A DNA stretch of 39,060 nucleotides. Source: a virus. Below are positions 16,615 to 22,782 of the stretch, one piece after another. Under the pieces are notes generated by a model. The model did no database searches and was not told where the DNA came from. It saw nothing but the letters and a program-made list of their open reading frames with translations. Position numbers and translations under genes: made by a program. The DNA lies in IMG/VR virus record IMGVR_UViG_3300037628_000932, positions 1 to 39,060 of that record; one strand, written 5' to 3'. Each line of letters opens with the position of its first letter. The first letter of the stretch is position 1.

Positions 16615-16916
16615 TGGCTATAGACACTGCAAACAAAAGAAGGTCGGTCTTAAGTTGTTCTCCATTTAATGTTTTTTTCCCGATATCTGACGGAGCTATA
16701 ACAGCTCCAGACAGAAGGCAATTATTAGGACTATATAGGTTCGGAGATATTCTTCTTCCTGATAAGATACCTTTTAATGGATTGTTTAAGGAATATCATG
16801 TGGCGGATAACAAATTTCTTGTTGGTGGGGTTGATTTGTGGTGGAAGCACAATAACCTTATTGATGTTAATGGGATAGTTTATATTTTGAGGGATAATGT
16901 TTTTATTTTGGTATAA
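16614..16916 (+). CDS. Small tail-associated protein sharing the C-terminal module of the SGNH tail protein
   Basis: 100 residues; its ATG overlaps the tailspike stop by one base, so the two are translationally coupled. The C-terminal 45 residues (YHVADNKFLVGGVDLWW, then NNLIDVNGIVYILRDN, then VFILV) match the end of the SGNH tail protein at 13292-14857 nearly position by position. The first 55 residues contain SDGAITAPDRRQLLGLYRFG and no recognised domain. Because the same module closes two different tail proteins, it may mediate docking or oligomerisation in the fibre assembly. It could also be a small chaperone. The homology is seen directly; the function is inferred. Confidence 0.75.
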   Translation: MAIDTANKRRSVLSCSPFNVFFPISDGAITAPDRRQLLGLYRFGDILLPDKIPFNGLFKEYHVADNKFLVGGVDLWWKHNNLIDVNGIVYILRDNVFILV

Positions 16917-17020
16917 TTGGCCTCTACTACTGCACTACTAGAAATAATACCTCATATAACTAGTTGATTTTAAAGAGGAATAATCAATTTGCGAATACTG
17001 ACAGATTATTTAATAGACTG

Positions 17021-17060
17021 CTCACGACTGCTCACAATAACTCACGACTGCTCACAATAA
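17021..17060. repeat. Two perfect 20-bp tandem repeats upstream of the integrase promoter
   Basis: CTCACGACTGCTCACAATAA occurs twice back to back (17021-17040 and 17041-17060) and ends one base before the -35 hexamer of the integrase promoter. A partial extra copy of its start precedes it (GACTG at 17016). The element shares the core CTCACGACT with the 10-bp repeats on the other side of the promoter. These are probable binding sites for the integrase arm-binding domain, an excisionase or an activator. Confidence 0.9.
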
Positions 17061-17061
17061 C

Positions 17062-17090
17062 TTGATTTTACTCACCTTTTTAGTTATGAT
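17062..17090 (+). promoter_or_regulatory. Probable sigma-70 promoter of the integrase gene
   Basis: TTGATT (17062-17067), a 17-base spacer, then TATGAT (17085-17090). Start of transcription would be near 17097, about 90 bases before the integrase ATG. It lies exactly between two tandem-repeat arrays, so binding there would directly affect transcription. Confidence 0.65.
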
Positions 17091-17105
17091 AGTATCACAT
17101 GGATA

Positions 17106-17140
17106 CACGACTACTCACGACTACTCACGACTACTCACGA
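17106..17140. repeat. 10-bp tandem repeats (3.5 copies) downstream of the integrase promoter
   Basis: CACGACTACT occurs at 17106, 17116 and 17126 with a half unit CACGA at 17136. A 10-bp period would place each copy on the same face of the helix. The array lies in the integrase leader. With the upstream 20-bp repeats it probably marks the attP arm region and/or autoregulation. The gap 16917-17186 otherwise holds no gene. Confidence 0.9.
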
Positions 17141-17186
17141 TTTTAATACGACTATAAAACTACTAAGGTGATTAAAGGTGATTATT

Positions 17187-18392
17187 ATGATGATTAAAAT
17201 AACGAAGAAGTTTGTTGATGGATTGCCTTTTACGGTGTCAGGGCAGAAGTTCTACAGGGACCCTTTAATTAAGGGTTTTGGTGTTAGGGTAGGTCTGACG
17301 GTTAAGGCTTATTATGCGGAGAAGATGGTTAAGGGGCGTGTTGTAAGGAAGACTATTGGCATCCATGGTCAAATTACAACGGAGTTTGCCAAGAAGCAAG
17401 CCCAGATCTTATTAACTAATATGGTTATGGGTATCGACCCTTTTGAGGCGGAGCGTAAAGAGTTGGCTTGCGCTGTAACATTAAGAGAGGTTGTGGAGCG
17501 GTTTTTTGAGGTAAAGAAGGATTTATCCGAGAATACTATTATCAGTTACAAGAATAAGTGTAATCGGTATATAAGTGACTGGATGGATAAGCCAATTAAA
17601 ACCATATCAACGGATATGGTTTTAAAGAGGCATAGTAAAATAGGAAAAGAGAATGGAGAGTATGCGGCAAATTATACTATGAGGGCTCTTCGGAGTTTTT
17701 TTAATTTTGCGATAAACATGTATGACCACATTAATGAGAATCCTGTTGAGATATTGTCAAAGATTCGGGGGTGGTACCGTGAAAAGCGGCGGCAAAATAT
17801 TATTAAGGAGTGTGATCTGCCTGCTTTCTGGAAGGGAATTGGGTATATTAACAACCAAAGTGTTGGCTGTGCAGATTATATTACGTTTTTACTGATGACG
17901 GGTTTGCGCAGAAGTGAGGCTTCCTCGCTTGAATGGGAGGAAGTTAGTTTTAAGGACAGGTCATTTTTTGTAAGGGGCGACAAAACGAAGAACCATGAGG
18001 ACCTGGAGCTTCCTCTAAGTGATTTTTTACTGGAAATGTTAGAACGCCGTCATAAAGAGGGTGGTTTGAAAGTGTTTAACGTGAAGGATGGTATGGTGAA
18101 CTACAGGATAAAGGAAATTAACGAAAGGTTCGGTGTGGCCTTTACCCCTCACGATTTGCGAAGAACGTTTATAACGATAGCTGAGAGCCTCGATATTTCT
18201 GCTTATGCTGTAAAGCGTATGGTTAACCATAAAATGGGCGGAGATGTTACGGCGGGGTATATAATTCCCAATGTTGATAGGCTGCGCAAGCCTATGCAGA
18301 AGATTACGGATTATATATTGCTAAAGGCTGGTGCTGCCGCCAGGACTCCTGGTAAAGTTGTGCAGCTTAGAGCAAATCATCAGGAAGGTTAG
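17187..18392 (+). CDS. int: Tyrosine-family site-specific integrase
   Basis: 401 residues from ATG 17187, 5 bases after AAAGGTGA (ATG 17190 is equally possible). The first 90 residues are a DUF4102-type arm-binding domain (KKFVDGLPFTVSGQKFYRD, IKGFGVRVG, KTIGIHG). A SAM-like core-binding domain spans about residues 95-185. The catalytic set is visible: Arg in TGLRRSEASSLEW, Lys in GDKTKNHEDLELP, His-x-x-Arg in TPHDLRRTF, the second His in MVNHKMG and the nucleophile Tyr in VTAGYI. It inserts the phage into the host chromosome and, with an excisionase, removes it. Its 3' end overlaps, tail to tail, 72 bases of the minus-strand surface-protein gene. The attP core was not identified; the repeat region just upstream is the best candidate. 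Confidence 0.95.
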   Translation: MMIKITKKFVDGLPFTVSGQKFYRDPLIKGFGVRVGLTVKAYYAEKMVKGRVVRKTIGIHGQITTEFAKKQAQILLTNMVMGIDPFEAERKELACAVTLREVVERFFEVKKDLSENTIISYKNKCNRYISDWMDKPIKTISTDMVLKRHSKIGKENGEYAANYTMRALRSFFNFAINMYDHINENPVEILSKIRGWYREKRRQNIIKECDLPAFWKGIGYINNQSVGCADYITFLLMTGLRRSEASSLEWEEVSFKDRSFFVRGDKTKNHEDLELPLSDFLLEMLERRHKEGGLKVFNVKDGMVNYRIKEINERFGVAFTPHDLRRTFITIAESLDISAYAVKRMVNHKMGGDVTAGYIIPNVDRLRKPMQKITDYILLKAGAAARTPGKVVQLRANHQEG

Positions 18393-19268
18393 TATTATTA
18401 TTCCCCACTCGTTTAGTGTGGGAACTTTCTTTTCTGTTATTACAAGTATTTCACATCCTTTTTCATCTATGTTTGTGTTGGGTGGTGTGTTGGGGCATTC
18501 GTCTATGTTGTCCATGATGCCGTCTTCGTCTGTGTCAAATTTGGAAGGGATGTATACGTCTTTAAGATTTAAGAAGTATGTGTTTGCCCATCCTTTTTCT
18601 GGAGTGTTATAAAAACTAATTAAACCTCCCAAAGAGCCGATGCCCTTTGCCACTATAATAATTTCGGAAAAATTGTCGTTTTTTTGATAAGTCTGTGTAT
18701 AAGAGTTAAAGTAATAGTGTTGGTAGTTTATGATTAAAACATTTCTTAACTCATTAAGAGATGGCATATAAACAGTACTTTCCGCTTCAACGGTAGCTAT
18801 TATTTTCATCCAAGATAATTCGTACCTAAATTCTATTTGGAACTCTGCAACTTCCCATTTCTTACCTATTTTGAGGGGAAATTCAAATAACTTCATGTCT
18901 GTATAAATTTGAGAAGAAAGAATAAAACCTCCATAGAGTGTTGAATCTGTTTTTCTAACAATCATCTCTGTAGGGGTTTTCTTAATGAAGTAAGGTGTTT
19001 TGTTAAGTAATCCCATGCTTATTCCAATAGGGATGTAAGTTTCACCGTCTATCTTCTCCGGTTTCTTTATTGTTTCAATATGACTATCTATAGGTTTTTC
19101 AGTCGGGAATAATTCTCCATTTGGGCTTATTAAGCTTTCGCTTCTTTCAAATAAAAAGATAGAGCCTTCTTCCAGCGGTATATCTTCGCTATTTATTACT
19201 ATTTCCGCAAAGCAGCATGTATTTATTGATACGAGAAAAATAAAAGCAATAAATAGTGTTTTCTTCAT
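18321..19268 (-). CDS. Secreted surface protein with TSP3-like repeat and IPTL-CTERM-type sorting signal (lysogenic conversion candidate)
   Basis: 315 residues. The N-terminal signal peptide MKKTLFIAFIFLVSINTCCF is clear. The middle 220 residues are beta-rich with no recognised fold. Residues about 245-272 are a thrombospondin-3/OmpA-type calcium repeat (FDTDEDGIMDNIDECPNTPP). Residue 282 starts VPTLNEWGIIILTFLMI, matching the IPTLxxWG-CTERM signal, which in the known family is handled by exosortase H in Gram-negative bacteria. The usual Arg-rich end is replaced by CSKLHNFTRSPGGSTSL, encoded antisense to the integrase 3' end. Its ATG overlaps the repressor stop (ATGA), with AGAAAGGG as ribosome-binding site inside the repressor gene. 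It is therefore expressed in the lysogen. It probably changes the host surface, for example to exclude other phages; that last step is inference. Confidence 0.82.
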   Translation of the reverse strand: MKKTLFIAFIFLVSINTCCFAEIVINSEDIPLEEGSIFLFERSESLISPNGELFPTEKPIDSHIETIKKPEKIDGETYIPIGISMGLLNKTPYFIKKTPTEMIVRKTDSTLYGGFILSSQIYTDMKLFEFPLKIGKKWEVAEFQIEFRYELSWMKIIATVEAESTVYMPSLNELRNVLIINYQHYYFNSYTQTYQKNDNFSEIIIVAKGIGSLGGLISFYNTPEKGWANTYFLNLKDVYIPSKFDTDEDGIMDNIDECPNTPPNTNIDEKGCEILVITEKKVPTLNEWGIIILTFLMICSKLHNFTRSPGGSTSL

Positions 19269-19675
19269 TTCTGTGCCCTTTCTGTAATCATTTTCATTAG
19301 TTGTATATCATTTGTTAATTTCTTTATTGCTTGGTTACTAATTTCTGTGCCCATTTCTGTTAGTAAGGTACAGAGATTTTGGAATTCAGGGTTCTTCAAT
19401 ATTTCCTTCCTATCATCACCCAATATTATATTCGTTGTACTGAACATATCTTCTTGGCCGGTTAGCAGCCAAGTTGGGTTTATATTGAAAATATCTGTAA
19501 TAGAGATTAAATTGTTTATAGTTATTTGAGAGCGTCCATTTTCAATGCTAGACAGAAAGTTTTGTGATAGCTTTACTTTATTGGCAAAGGCCGTTTGGTT
19601 TAGCTTTAAATGGAGACGTATTTGTTTTATTCTAACTCCAATAGTATCTATATTGTGGATATTTAGTATTGACAT
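19265..19675 (-). CDS. CI-like phage repressor (XRE-family HTH)
   Basis: 136 residues. An XRE helix-turn-helix fills about residues 12-70 (GVRIKQIRLHLKLNQTAFAN, LSQNFLSSIENGRSQITINN, then INPTWLLTGQEDMF, the common end of this domain). The C-terminal half is helical and probably dimerises; no LexA/CI-type Ser-Lys autoprotease motif is visible, so induction may not follow the classical RecA route. It is transcribed away from the Cro-like gene at 19750, with a palindromic operator between them, and overlaps the surface-protein gene by 4 bases. The start codon overlaps the -35 element of the opposing promoter. Role: keep the prophage silent and give immunity. Confidence 0.88.
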   Translation of the reverse strand: MSILNIHNIDTIGVRIKQIRLHLKLNQTAFANKVKLSQNFLSSIENGRSQITINNLISITDIFNINPTWLLTGQEDMFSTTNIILGDDRKEILKNPEFQNLCTLLTEMGTEISNQAIKKLTNDIQLMKMITERAQK

Positions 19676-19697
19676 TTATCTTTTACACGGATATTAT
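19669..19697 (+). promoter_or_regulatory. Strong sigma-70 promoter for the early (Cro-side) operon
   Basis: TTGACA (19669-19674), a 17-base spacer, then TATTAT (19692-19697). Transcription should start near 19704, right before the operator palindrome. The -35 box overlaps the first codon of the repressor gene on the other strand. Confidence 0.75.
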
Positions 19698-19721
19698 ATA
19701 TTCATTACCCCAACAATTGGG
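19693..19721 (-). promoter_or_regulatory. Repressor promoter (minus strand), -35 within the operator
   Basis: A perfect -10 TATAAT reads on the minus strand at 19693-19698. The corresponding -35 position (about 19716-19721) has no good hexamer and lies inside the operator. That fits a promoter that is weak alone and controlled by the repressor. It overlaps the -10 of the opposing promoter, so the two are mutually exclusive. Confidence 0.55.
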
Positions 19722-19723
19722 GT
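19707..19723. promoter_or_regulatory. Palindromic operator of the lysogeny switch
   Basis: ACCCCAA-CAA-TTGGGGT, 7-bp perfect arms around a 3-base centre. It covers about +3 to +19 of the early promoter and the -35 region of the repressor promoter. It is the obvious binding site for the repressor and/or the Cro-like protein. No second copy was noticed nearby. Confidence 0.75.
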
Positions 19724-19749
19724 TTGTTGATAAAAAAAAGAGATAAAAA

Positions 19750-19947
19750 ATGAAAAAATGTTGTTTGAAGCTTCTCCTTAAAAATAATGGAATTAAGTTA
19801 ACTAATATTGCAAAAAACCTTGGACTGAAGAAATCCTCGATTTCTCATGTTTTATCGGGGAGAGACCGTTCCAAACATGTTGAGGATGAGATTGCCAGAT
19901 TGCTTTTCAAAAGGAGGGATGAATTGTTCCCTGTTTCTAATGATTAG
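19750..19947 (+). CDS. Small Cro/Ner-like HTH DNA-binding protein
   Basis: 65 residues. The helix-turn-helix is KLTNIAKNLGLKKSSISHVL followed by SGRDRSKHVEDEIARLL, the arrangement of Ner/Nlp-type and other small phage regulators (recognition helix around KKSSISHVLSG). It is the first gene rightward of the switch and lies directly behind the early promoter and operator. Expected role: turn down the repressor and choose lytic growth. The ribosome-binding site is weak (GAGA about 10 bases before ATG). Confidence 0.8.
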   Translation: MKKCCLKLLLKNNGIKLTNIAKNLGLKKSSISHVLSGRDRSKHVEDEIARLLFKRRDELFPVSND

Positions 19948-19997
19948 CTAACATATTATATAGCTTTTGGAGGCGTTTTCAAGCGTTAAAGGGGGTG

Positions 19998-20017
19998 ATA
20001 TTACGAGATTGTAATAT
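19998..20017. promoter_or_regulatory. Operator-like inverted repeat followed by phased TTGTAAT repeats
   Basis: ATATTAC-GAGATT-GTAATAT has 7-bp perfect arms. The right arm starts a series of TTGTAAT/ATGTAAT elements at 20009, 20031 and 20052, spaced 21-22 bases, that is two helical turns. It lies in the 135-base gap before the next small gene. Probably a regulator-binding region; the protein is unknown. Confidence 0.45.
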
Positions 20018-20082
20018 TTGTGTTCTAGGGTTGTAATTGTGTATTGCAAAGATGTAATTTTTATGGAAAAGGGAGGTGTTTT

Positions 20083-20235
20083 GTGGAAGAAGAAAGGATG
20101 GAAGGTTGCAAAAAGGGCGGTGTAGGTGTTATGGGGAAGGTAAAGGAGAATCTCAGGTTTCTTGGTATGGGCCTGTTGTTGATGTTAGTAATAATGGTTT
20201 CCTGGGGTGGTGTAATTTGCTTATCTTTTATGTAG
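20083..20235 (+). CDS. Small single-pass membrane protein
   Basis: 50 residues from GTG 20083, 6 bases after GGGAGG; an upstream in-frame start at 20044 has no ribosome-binding site. The first half is hydrophilic and basic (EEERMEGCKKGG, GKVKENLRF). A single hydrophobic helix follows (LGMGLLLMLVIMVSWGGVIC). It sits among early genes. Small early membrane proteins in temperate phages often act in superinfection exclusion or early takeover, but nothing in this sequence points to a specific job. Confidence 0.6.
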   Translation: MEEERMEGCKKGGVGVMGKVKENLRFLGMGLLLMLVIMVSWGGVICLSFM

Positions 20236-20245
20236 GGGTAAGGAT

Positions 20246-20512
20246 ATGAAGAGTCTGATTGGGCGGAATATGACGCCGGACGACATTTGTGGAAAGTATG
20301 CAGAGTTTGCTCTTAATGCTTCTTCCCTTTACGGGATGCAGAAGGACATGGGGAACTTGTTTTTATTAGAGAATGAACTTCCTGTTTATGGGTGTGGCGT
20401 TCTTAAAGGGAAGAAGCTTGTGTTTCCTCTTTTGGAGTTGGAGAAAAGGGTAGTTTTTAGTTCTACTGTTCGGTACATGAATGGGCTGGTTTTTACGGTT
20501 TTTGAGGAGTAA
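20246..20512 (+). CDS. Hypothetical early protein, 88 residues
   Basis: ATG 20246 follows GGGGTAAGGAT closely. No recognised domain. The N-terminal part (NMTPDDICGKYAEFALNASS) looks helical, and the C-terminal part alternates hydrophobic residues as in beta strands (KKLVFPLLELEKRVVF, RYMNGLVFTVFEE). It has no signal peptide or membrane segment. The gap to the next gene is only 5 bases, so it belongs to the early operon 20083-21953. Confidence 0.62.
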   Translation: MKSLIGRNMTPDDICGKYAEFALNASSLYGMQKDMGNLFLLENELPVYGCGVLKGKKLVFPLLELEKRVVFSSTVRYMNGLVFTVFEE

Positions 20513-20517
20513 AGGTT

Positions 20518-21057
20518 ATGGAAGATAAAAAATTGAGAGGAATAGTTGAGGATCTATGTAGTAAAAATGAGGGTTTAGAGGCTGTTGATGTCGAAAGTAA
20601 AGAGTGGGGTTCCTTTGCCGAGGCAAAAGTAGATAGTAAAGAGCGGGAAAGCTTTGCCAAGGCAAAAGCAGATAGTAAAGAAAAGCAGGGAGAGTATACC
20701 AATAAAAATCTTAGTGTTACTTCTTTATTGATAACGAGGGCTTCTAATGGGTTTATTGTCTCCATTACTGGGGACGATTGTGAAGCTGGTAGGGATAATA
20801 TTGAGGCGACGTTTGTTTATCCAGACAGAGAAAAGCTTTTGAAGGCTTTAACCGGCTGGTTGGATAGTGGTGAGAAGTGCGGGAATGGTGTGTTAACGGC
20901 GGAGGGAATTAGAGACGCGATTTTTGTTTCTTTGATTAAAAGTGGGGTCTATGAAGGCAGTAGTCAAGAGGATTTTAACAGAGATTTTGATGTTGTTGAA
21001 GGGGTTCTGAAAAAGGAATTATCAGGGGTGGTGTTATTCAAGAAGGAGTATGTTTGA
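20518..21057 (+). CDS. Hypothetical early protein with 13-residue repeats
   Basis: 179 residues, unknown family. Near the N-terminus lie two tandem 39-bp repeats (20596-20634 and 20635-20673) encoding SKEWGSFAEAKVD and SKERESFAKAKAD, plus a partial third copy (SKEKQ), making a charged, Ala/Lys/Glu-rich helical linker. The remaining 115 residues look like a compact alpha/beta domain (VTSLLITRASNGFIVSITGD, KLLKALTGWLDSGEKCGNGV). The stop overlaps the next small gene (TTTGATG). Nothing suggests enzymatic motifs. Confidence 0.62.
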   Translation: MEDKKLRGIVEDLCSKNEGLEAVDVESKEWGSFAEAKVDSKERESFAKAKADSKEKQGEYTNKNLSVTSLLITRASNGFIVSITGDDCEAGRDNIEATFVYPDREKLLKALTGWLDSGEKCGNGVLTAEGIRDAIFVSLIKSGVYEGSSQEDFNRDFDVVEGVLKKELSGVVLFKKEYV

Positions 21058-21203
21058 TGTCACCGGAAGAGATTGCGTTAAGGATTATTGAAGCCCTAAT
21101 AAAGGCTGGTTTCGTGGGTGAGTCTGTTGGTTTTCTTTCTACTGTTAGTGCTGCGTATAGGGAAGTATATAAGGAGATAAATGCTATTCTGGGAGGGAAG
21201 TAA
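21057..21203 (+). CDS. Very small early protein, 48 residues
   Basis: ATG 21057 overlaps the upstream stop (TGATG), a usual sign of coupled translation. The product MSPEEIALRIIEALIKAGFV and following residues look like two short amphipathic helices, ending INAILGGK. It ends 10 bases before the excisionase-like gene. No family recognised. The coupling and operon position are the evidence that it is real. Confidence 0.5.
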   Translation: MSPEEIALRIIEALIKAGFVGESVGFLSTVSAAYREVYKEINAILGGK

Positions 21204-21213
21204 GGTGGAGCTT

Positions 21214-21420
21214 ATGACGGATAATGAAGTTGCGGAGCTGCTTGGTATTTCTCCGGGAACTTTGAGGAATAGGCGGGCGGCGAAAAAAGAAGGGCCGGCG
21301 TGGATTAAGCCGGGGAAGAAGGTCTTATATAATAAGGTAACTGTAGAAAATTGGCTGCTTGCTCAAGAGGCGTTATCTATTCCAAAAAAACAGAAGGTAT
21401 ACAAACTAAGGGGTAAGTGA
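21214..21420 (+). CDS. Excisionase-like HTH protein (HTH_17/MerR-type)
   Basis: 68 residues from ATG 21214, preceded by AAGGTGGAG; a frame back to 21181 overlaps the previous gene. MTDNEVAELLGISPGTLRNR is a canonical HTH_17 opening, followed by GPAWIKPGKKVLYNKVTVEN as the beta-wing. These small winged-helix proteins include phage excisionases and AlpA-type regulators. It is one of three HTH_17-like proteins in this genome (others at 26537-27022 and 29314-29541). As the one in the early operon, it is the best excisionase candidate. An activator is the alternative. Confidence 0.72.
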   Translation: MTDNEVAELLGISPGTLRNRRAAKKEGPAWIKPGKKVLYNKVTVENWLLAQEALSIPKKQKVYKLRGK

Positions 21421-21953
21421 TGGTTAAAAGGTGTGCTCATTGCGGGAGGAAGGAAAAGAAGAGCGGTCGGTTTTTGACGTTAATCTGTATGGAGAACAAT
21501 TTTTGGTTGTGCGGAAATTGTAATAGTTTGGCATTGTCCCAGAGGTTTAGGTTTCCTGATTTTAATTTGGTGAAAGAAAAATTTGGGATTCATGAATATA
21601 TGGATTTAGGGTTAATGATACTGTTACAGCAATTACGTAATATGGTTGGTTCACCATTTATTATACATTGTGGATATAAGGAAGAAGGGCATGCCAAGAG
21701 TAGCTTTCATTATTACGGAAAAGCTGTTGACCTGCATCCGAAAATGGGTCTTCAATGTATGTTAAAAATTGTTAGTGCCTGGTGGCCTGGTGGAGTGGGA
21801 GTTTATTTTGATTGGATTGATAATGGTGTCCATTTAGACACAGGACCTCTAAGAAGGTGGGTACGTGACAACGGTAAGTATCATAATGTGGAAAATTTTG
21901 ACAGGTGGGTTGCAAGTGAAGAAACGAAAGCGAGGTTTGAAAGGCCGTTTTAA
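21420..21953 (+). CDS. Peptidase M15-type endolysin with N-terminal Cys pairs
   Basis: 177 residues from ATG 21420, overlapping the previous stop by one base. The catalytic domain shows IIHCGYKEEGHAKSSFHYYG then KAVDLHPK, i.e. the S-x-H-x-x-G-x-A-x-D signature of M15-type zinc DD-peptidases, and later NGVHLDTGP with the second H-x-D. These give the His/Asp/His zinc ligands. The N-terminus has two Cys-x2-Cys pairs (CAHCGRK and CGNCNS) that look like a small zinc knuckle. It likely cleaves peptidoglycan stem peptides. No signal peptide, so export needs a holin. Its placement at the end of the early operon, far from the XhlA-like gene, is uncommon. Confidence 0.82.
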   Translation: MVKRCAHCGRKEKKSGRFLTLICMENNFWLCGNCNSLALSQRFRFPDFNLVKEKFGIHEYMDLGLMILLQQLRNMVGSPFIIHCGYKEEGHAKSSFHYYGKAVDLHPKMGLQCMLKIVSAWWPGGVGVYFDWIDNGVHLDTGPLRRWVRDNGKYHNVENFDRWVASEETKARFERPF

Positions 21954-22008
21954 TAAAAACAAGAGTTTGCCTGTTATGCCTAAAAACAGGGTAAAAGGCG
22001 TGTAACAA

Positions 22009-22057
22009 AAAAGGCTTGACATTTGTAAACACTGTAATGTCAAGTGTAAAGCCTTTT
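22009..22057. terminator. Nested inverted repeat downstream of the endolysin gene
   Basis: Outer arms AAAAGGCTT (22009-22017) and AAGCCTTTT (22049-22057); inner arms CTTGACATT (22015-22023) and AATGTCAAG (22036-22044), a perfect 9-bp pair around 12 bases. The two pairings share CTT, so they could be alternative. The T-run after the outer stem makes a (possibly bidirectional) terminator possible. The inner pair could equally be an operator at the edge of the origin region. Confidence 0.45.
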
Positions 22058-22189
22058 AAAGCAAGTATTATGCCAACCTGGCCACCGTGAGTTTAAGACA
22101 ATAGAAACAGTGTGTTATGGTTTTAAGAAAAAATATTACTGTTTTTAAGATTAGAAAATTTTAATGTGCTATAAAAAACAATGGGTTAA

Positions 22190-22241
22190 GGTATACCCCG
22201 ATCTTTTGGAAAAAGGGGTAAAAAGGCTATGAGGGTATACC
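22190..22241. promoter_or_regulatory. Two GGTATACC palindromes upstream of the replication gene
   Basis: GGTATACC at 22190-22197 and 22234-22241, 44 bases apart (about four helical turns). The same 8-bp palindrome recurs at 26451, 27483, 27536 and 27643 in non-coding DNA. A likely operator for a phage HTH regulator; the protein is unidentified. Confidence 0.6.
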
Positions 22242-22267
22242 TTTTTTGGAAAACTGAAAAAGTAAAA

Positions 22268-22771
22268 GTGCGCAGTTTTGTAAATGATTGTTTTTGTTAC
22301 GATTTTAGAAATATTTATAGTTTTCCCTTATAACCTTTTATTAAACAACAGGTTATAAAATAAGAAGTTTTATTTGTAATTATTTTTGCGTACTTTCCTT
22401 CCCGCTTGCGCACTTTTTTGAAGTTAGTTTTATGGTTATGTTAACAACATGTTTATGTAAACTAAAGTAAGTTTTAGAATAATCCGTATTCCTTTAAATA
22501 TCATCAAAGAAAAAAACTCCATAACAACTTTATTTAGGTGGGTACTTTGATGTGTCTTGACTTATGTAGACTATTTTACAAAAAAAGTGCGCAAGTAGGG
22601 TGAAAAGTGCGCAACGGTATTTAAGTTATTGTAATTATTTAAGTTACTAAATTTTAAAAAAAAGTGCGCAAAGTTAATTCCCACTACTAGAGGAAAAATA
22701 TAAAAAGTGCGCAACGGTTGTTATCTTATTGTTTGTATATGCGTTACGTTAATTTTAAAAGTGGTGCGCAA
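22268..22771. repeat. GTGCGCAA iterons: probable replication origin
   Basis: The 830-base gap 21954-22782 has no gene. It contains GTGCGCAA preceded by an A-run at 22587, 22607, 22664, 22707 and 22764, a near copy (GTGCGCAG) at 22268, and inverted copies TTGCGTAC at 22386 and TTGCGCAC at 22406. A 9-bp inverted repeat TTATAACCT/AGGTTATAA (22328-22336/22350-22358) lies within. The DNA between them is AT-rich. Repeated short sites beside an AT-rich tract directly before a primase-helicase gene are the usual form of an iteron-type origin. The binding protein is not known; the downstream fusion protein or a host factor are candidates. Confidence 0.72.
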
Positions 22772-22782
22772 GAATAACTATT

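Noticed and set aside
17021-17140. CRISPR-like array
   Set aside because: The repeats are directly adjacent, without unique spacers of uniform length, and lie around a promoter.
18403-18423. Hairpin TTCCC...GGGAA just after the integrase stop, as a terminator
   Set aside because: The stem is short and broken and lies in the coding part of the minus-strand surface protein.
18331-18612. Plus-strand open frame of 93 residues after the integrase
   Set aside because: It is antisense to the conserved TSP3 and VPTLNEWG coding region of the surface protein.
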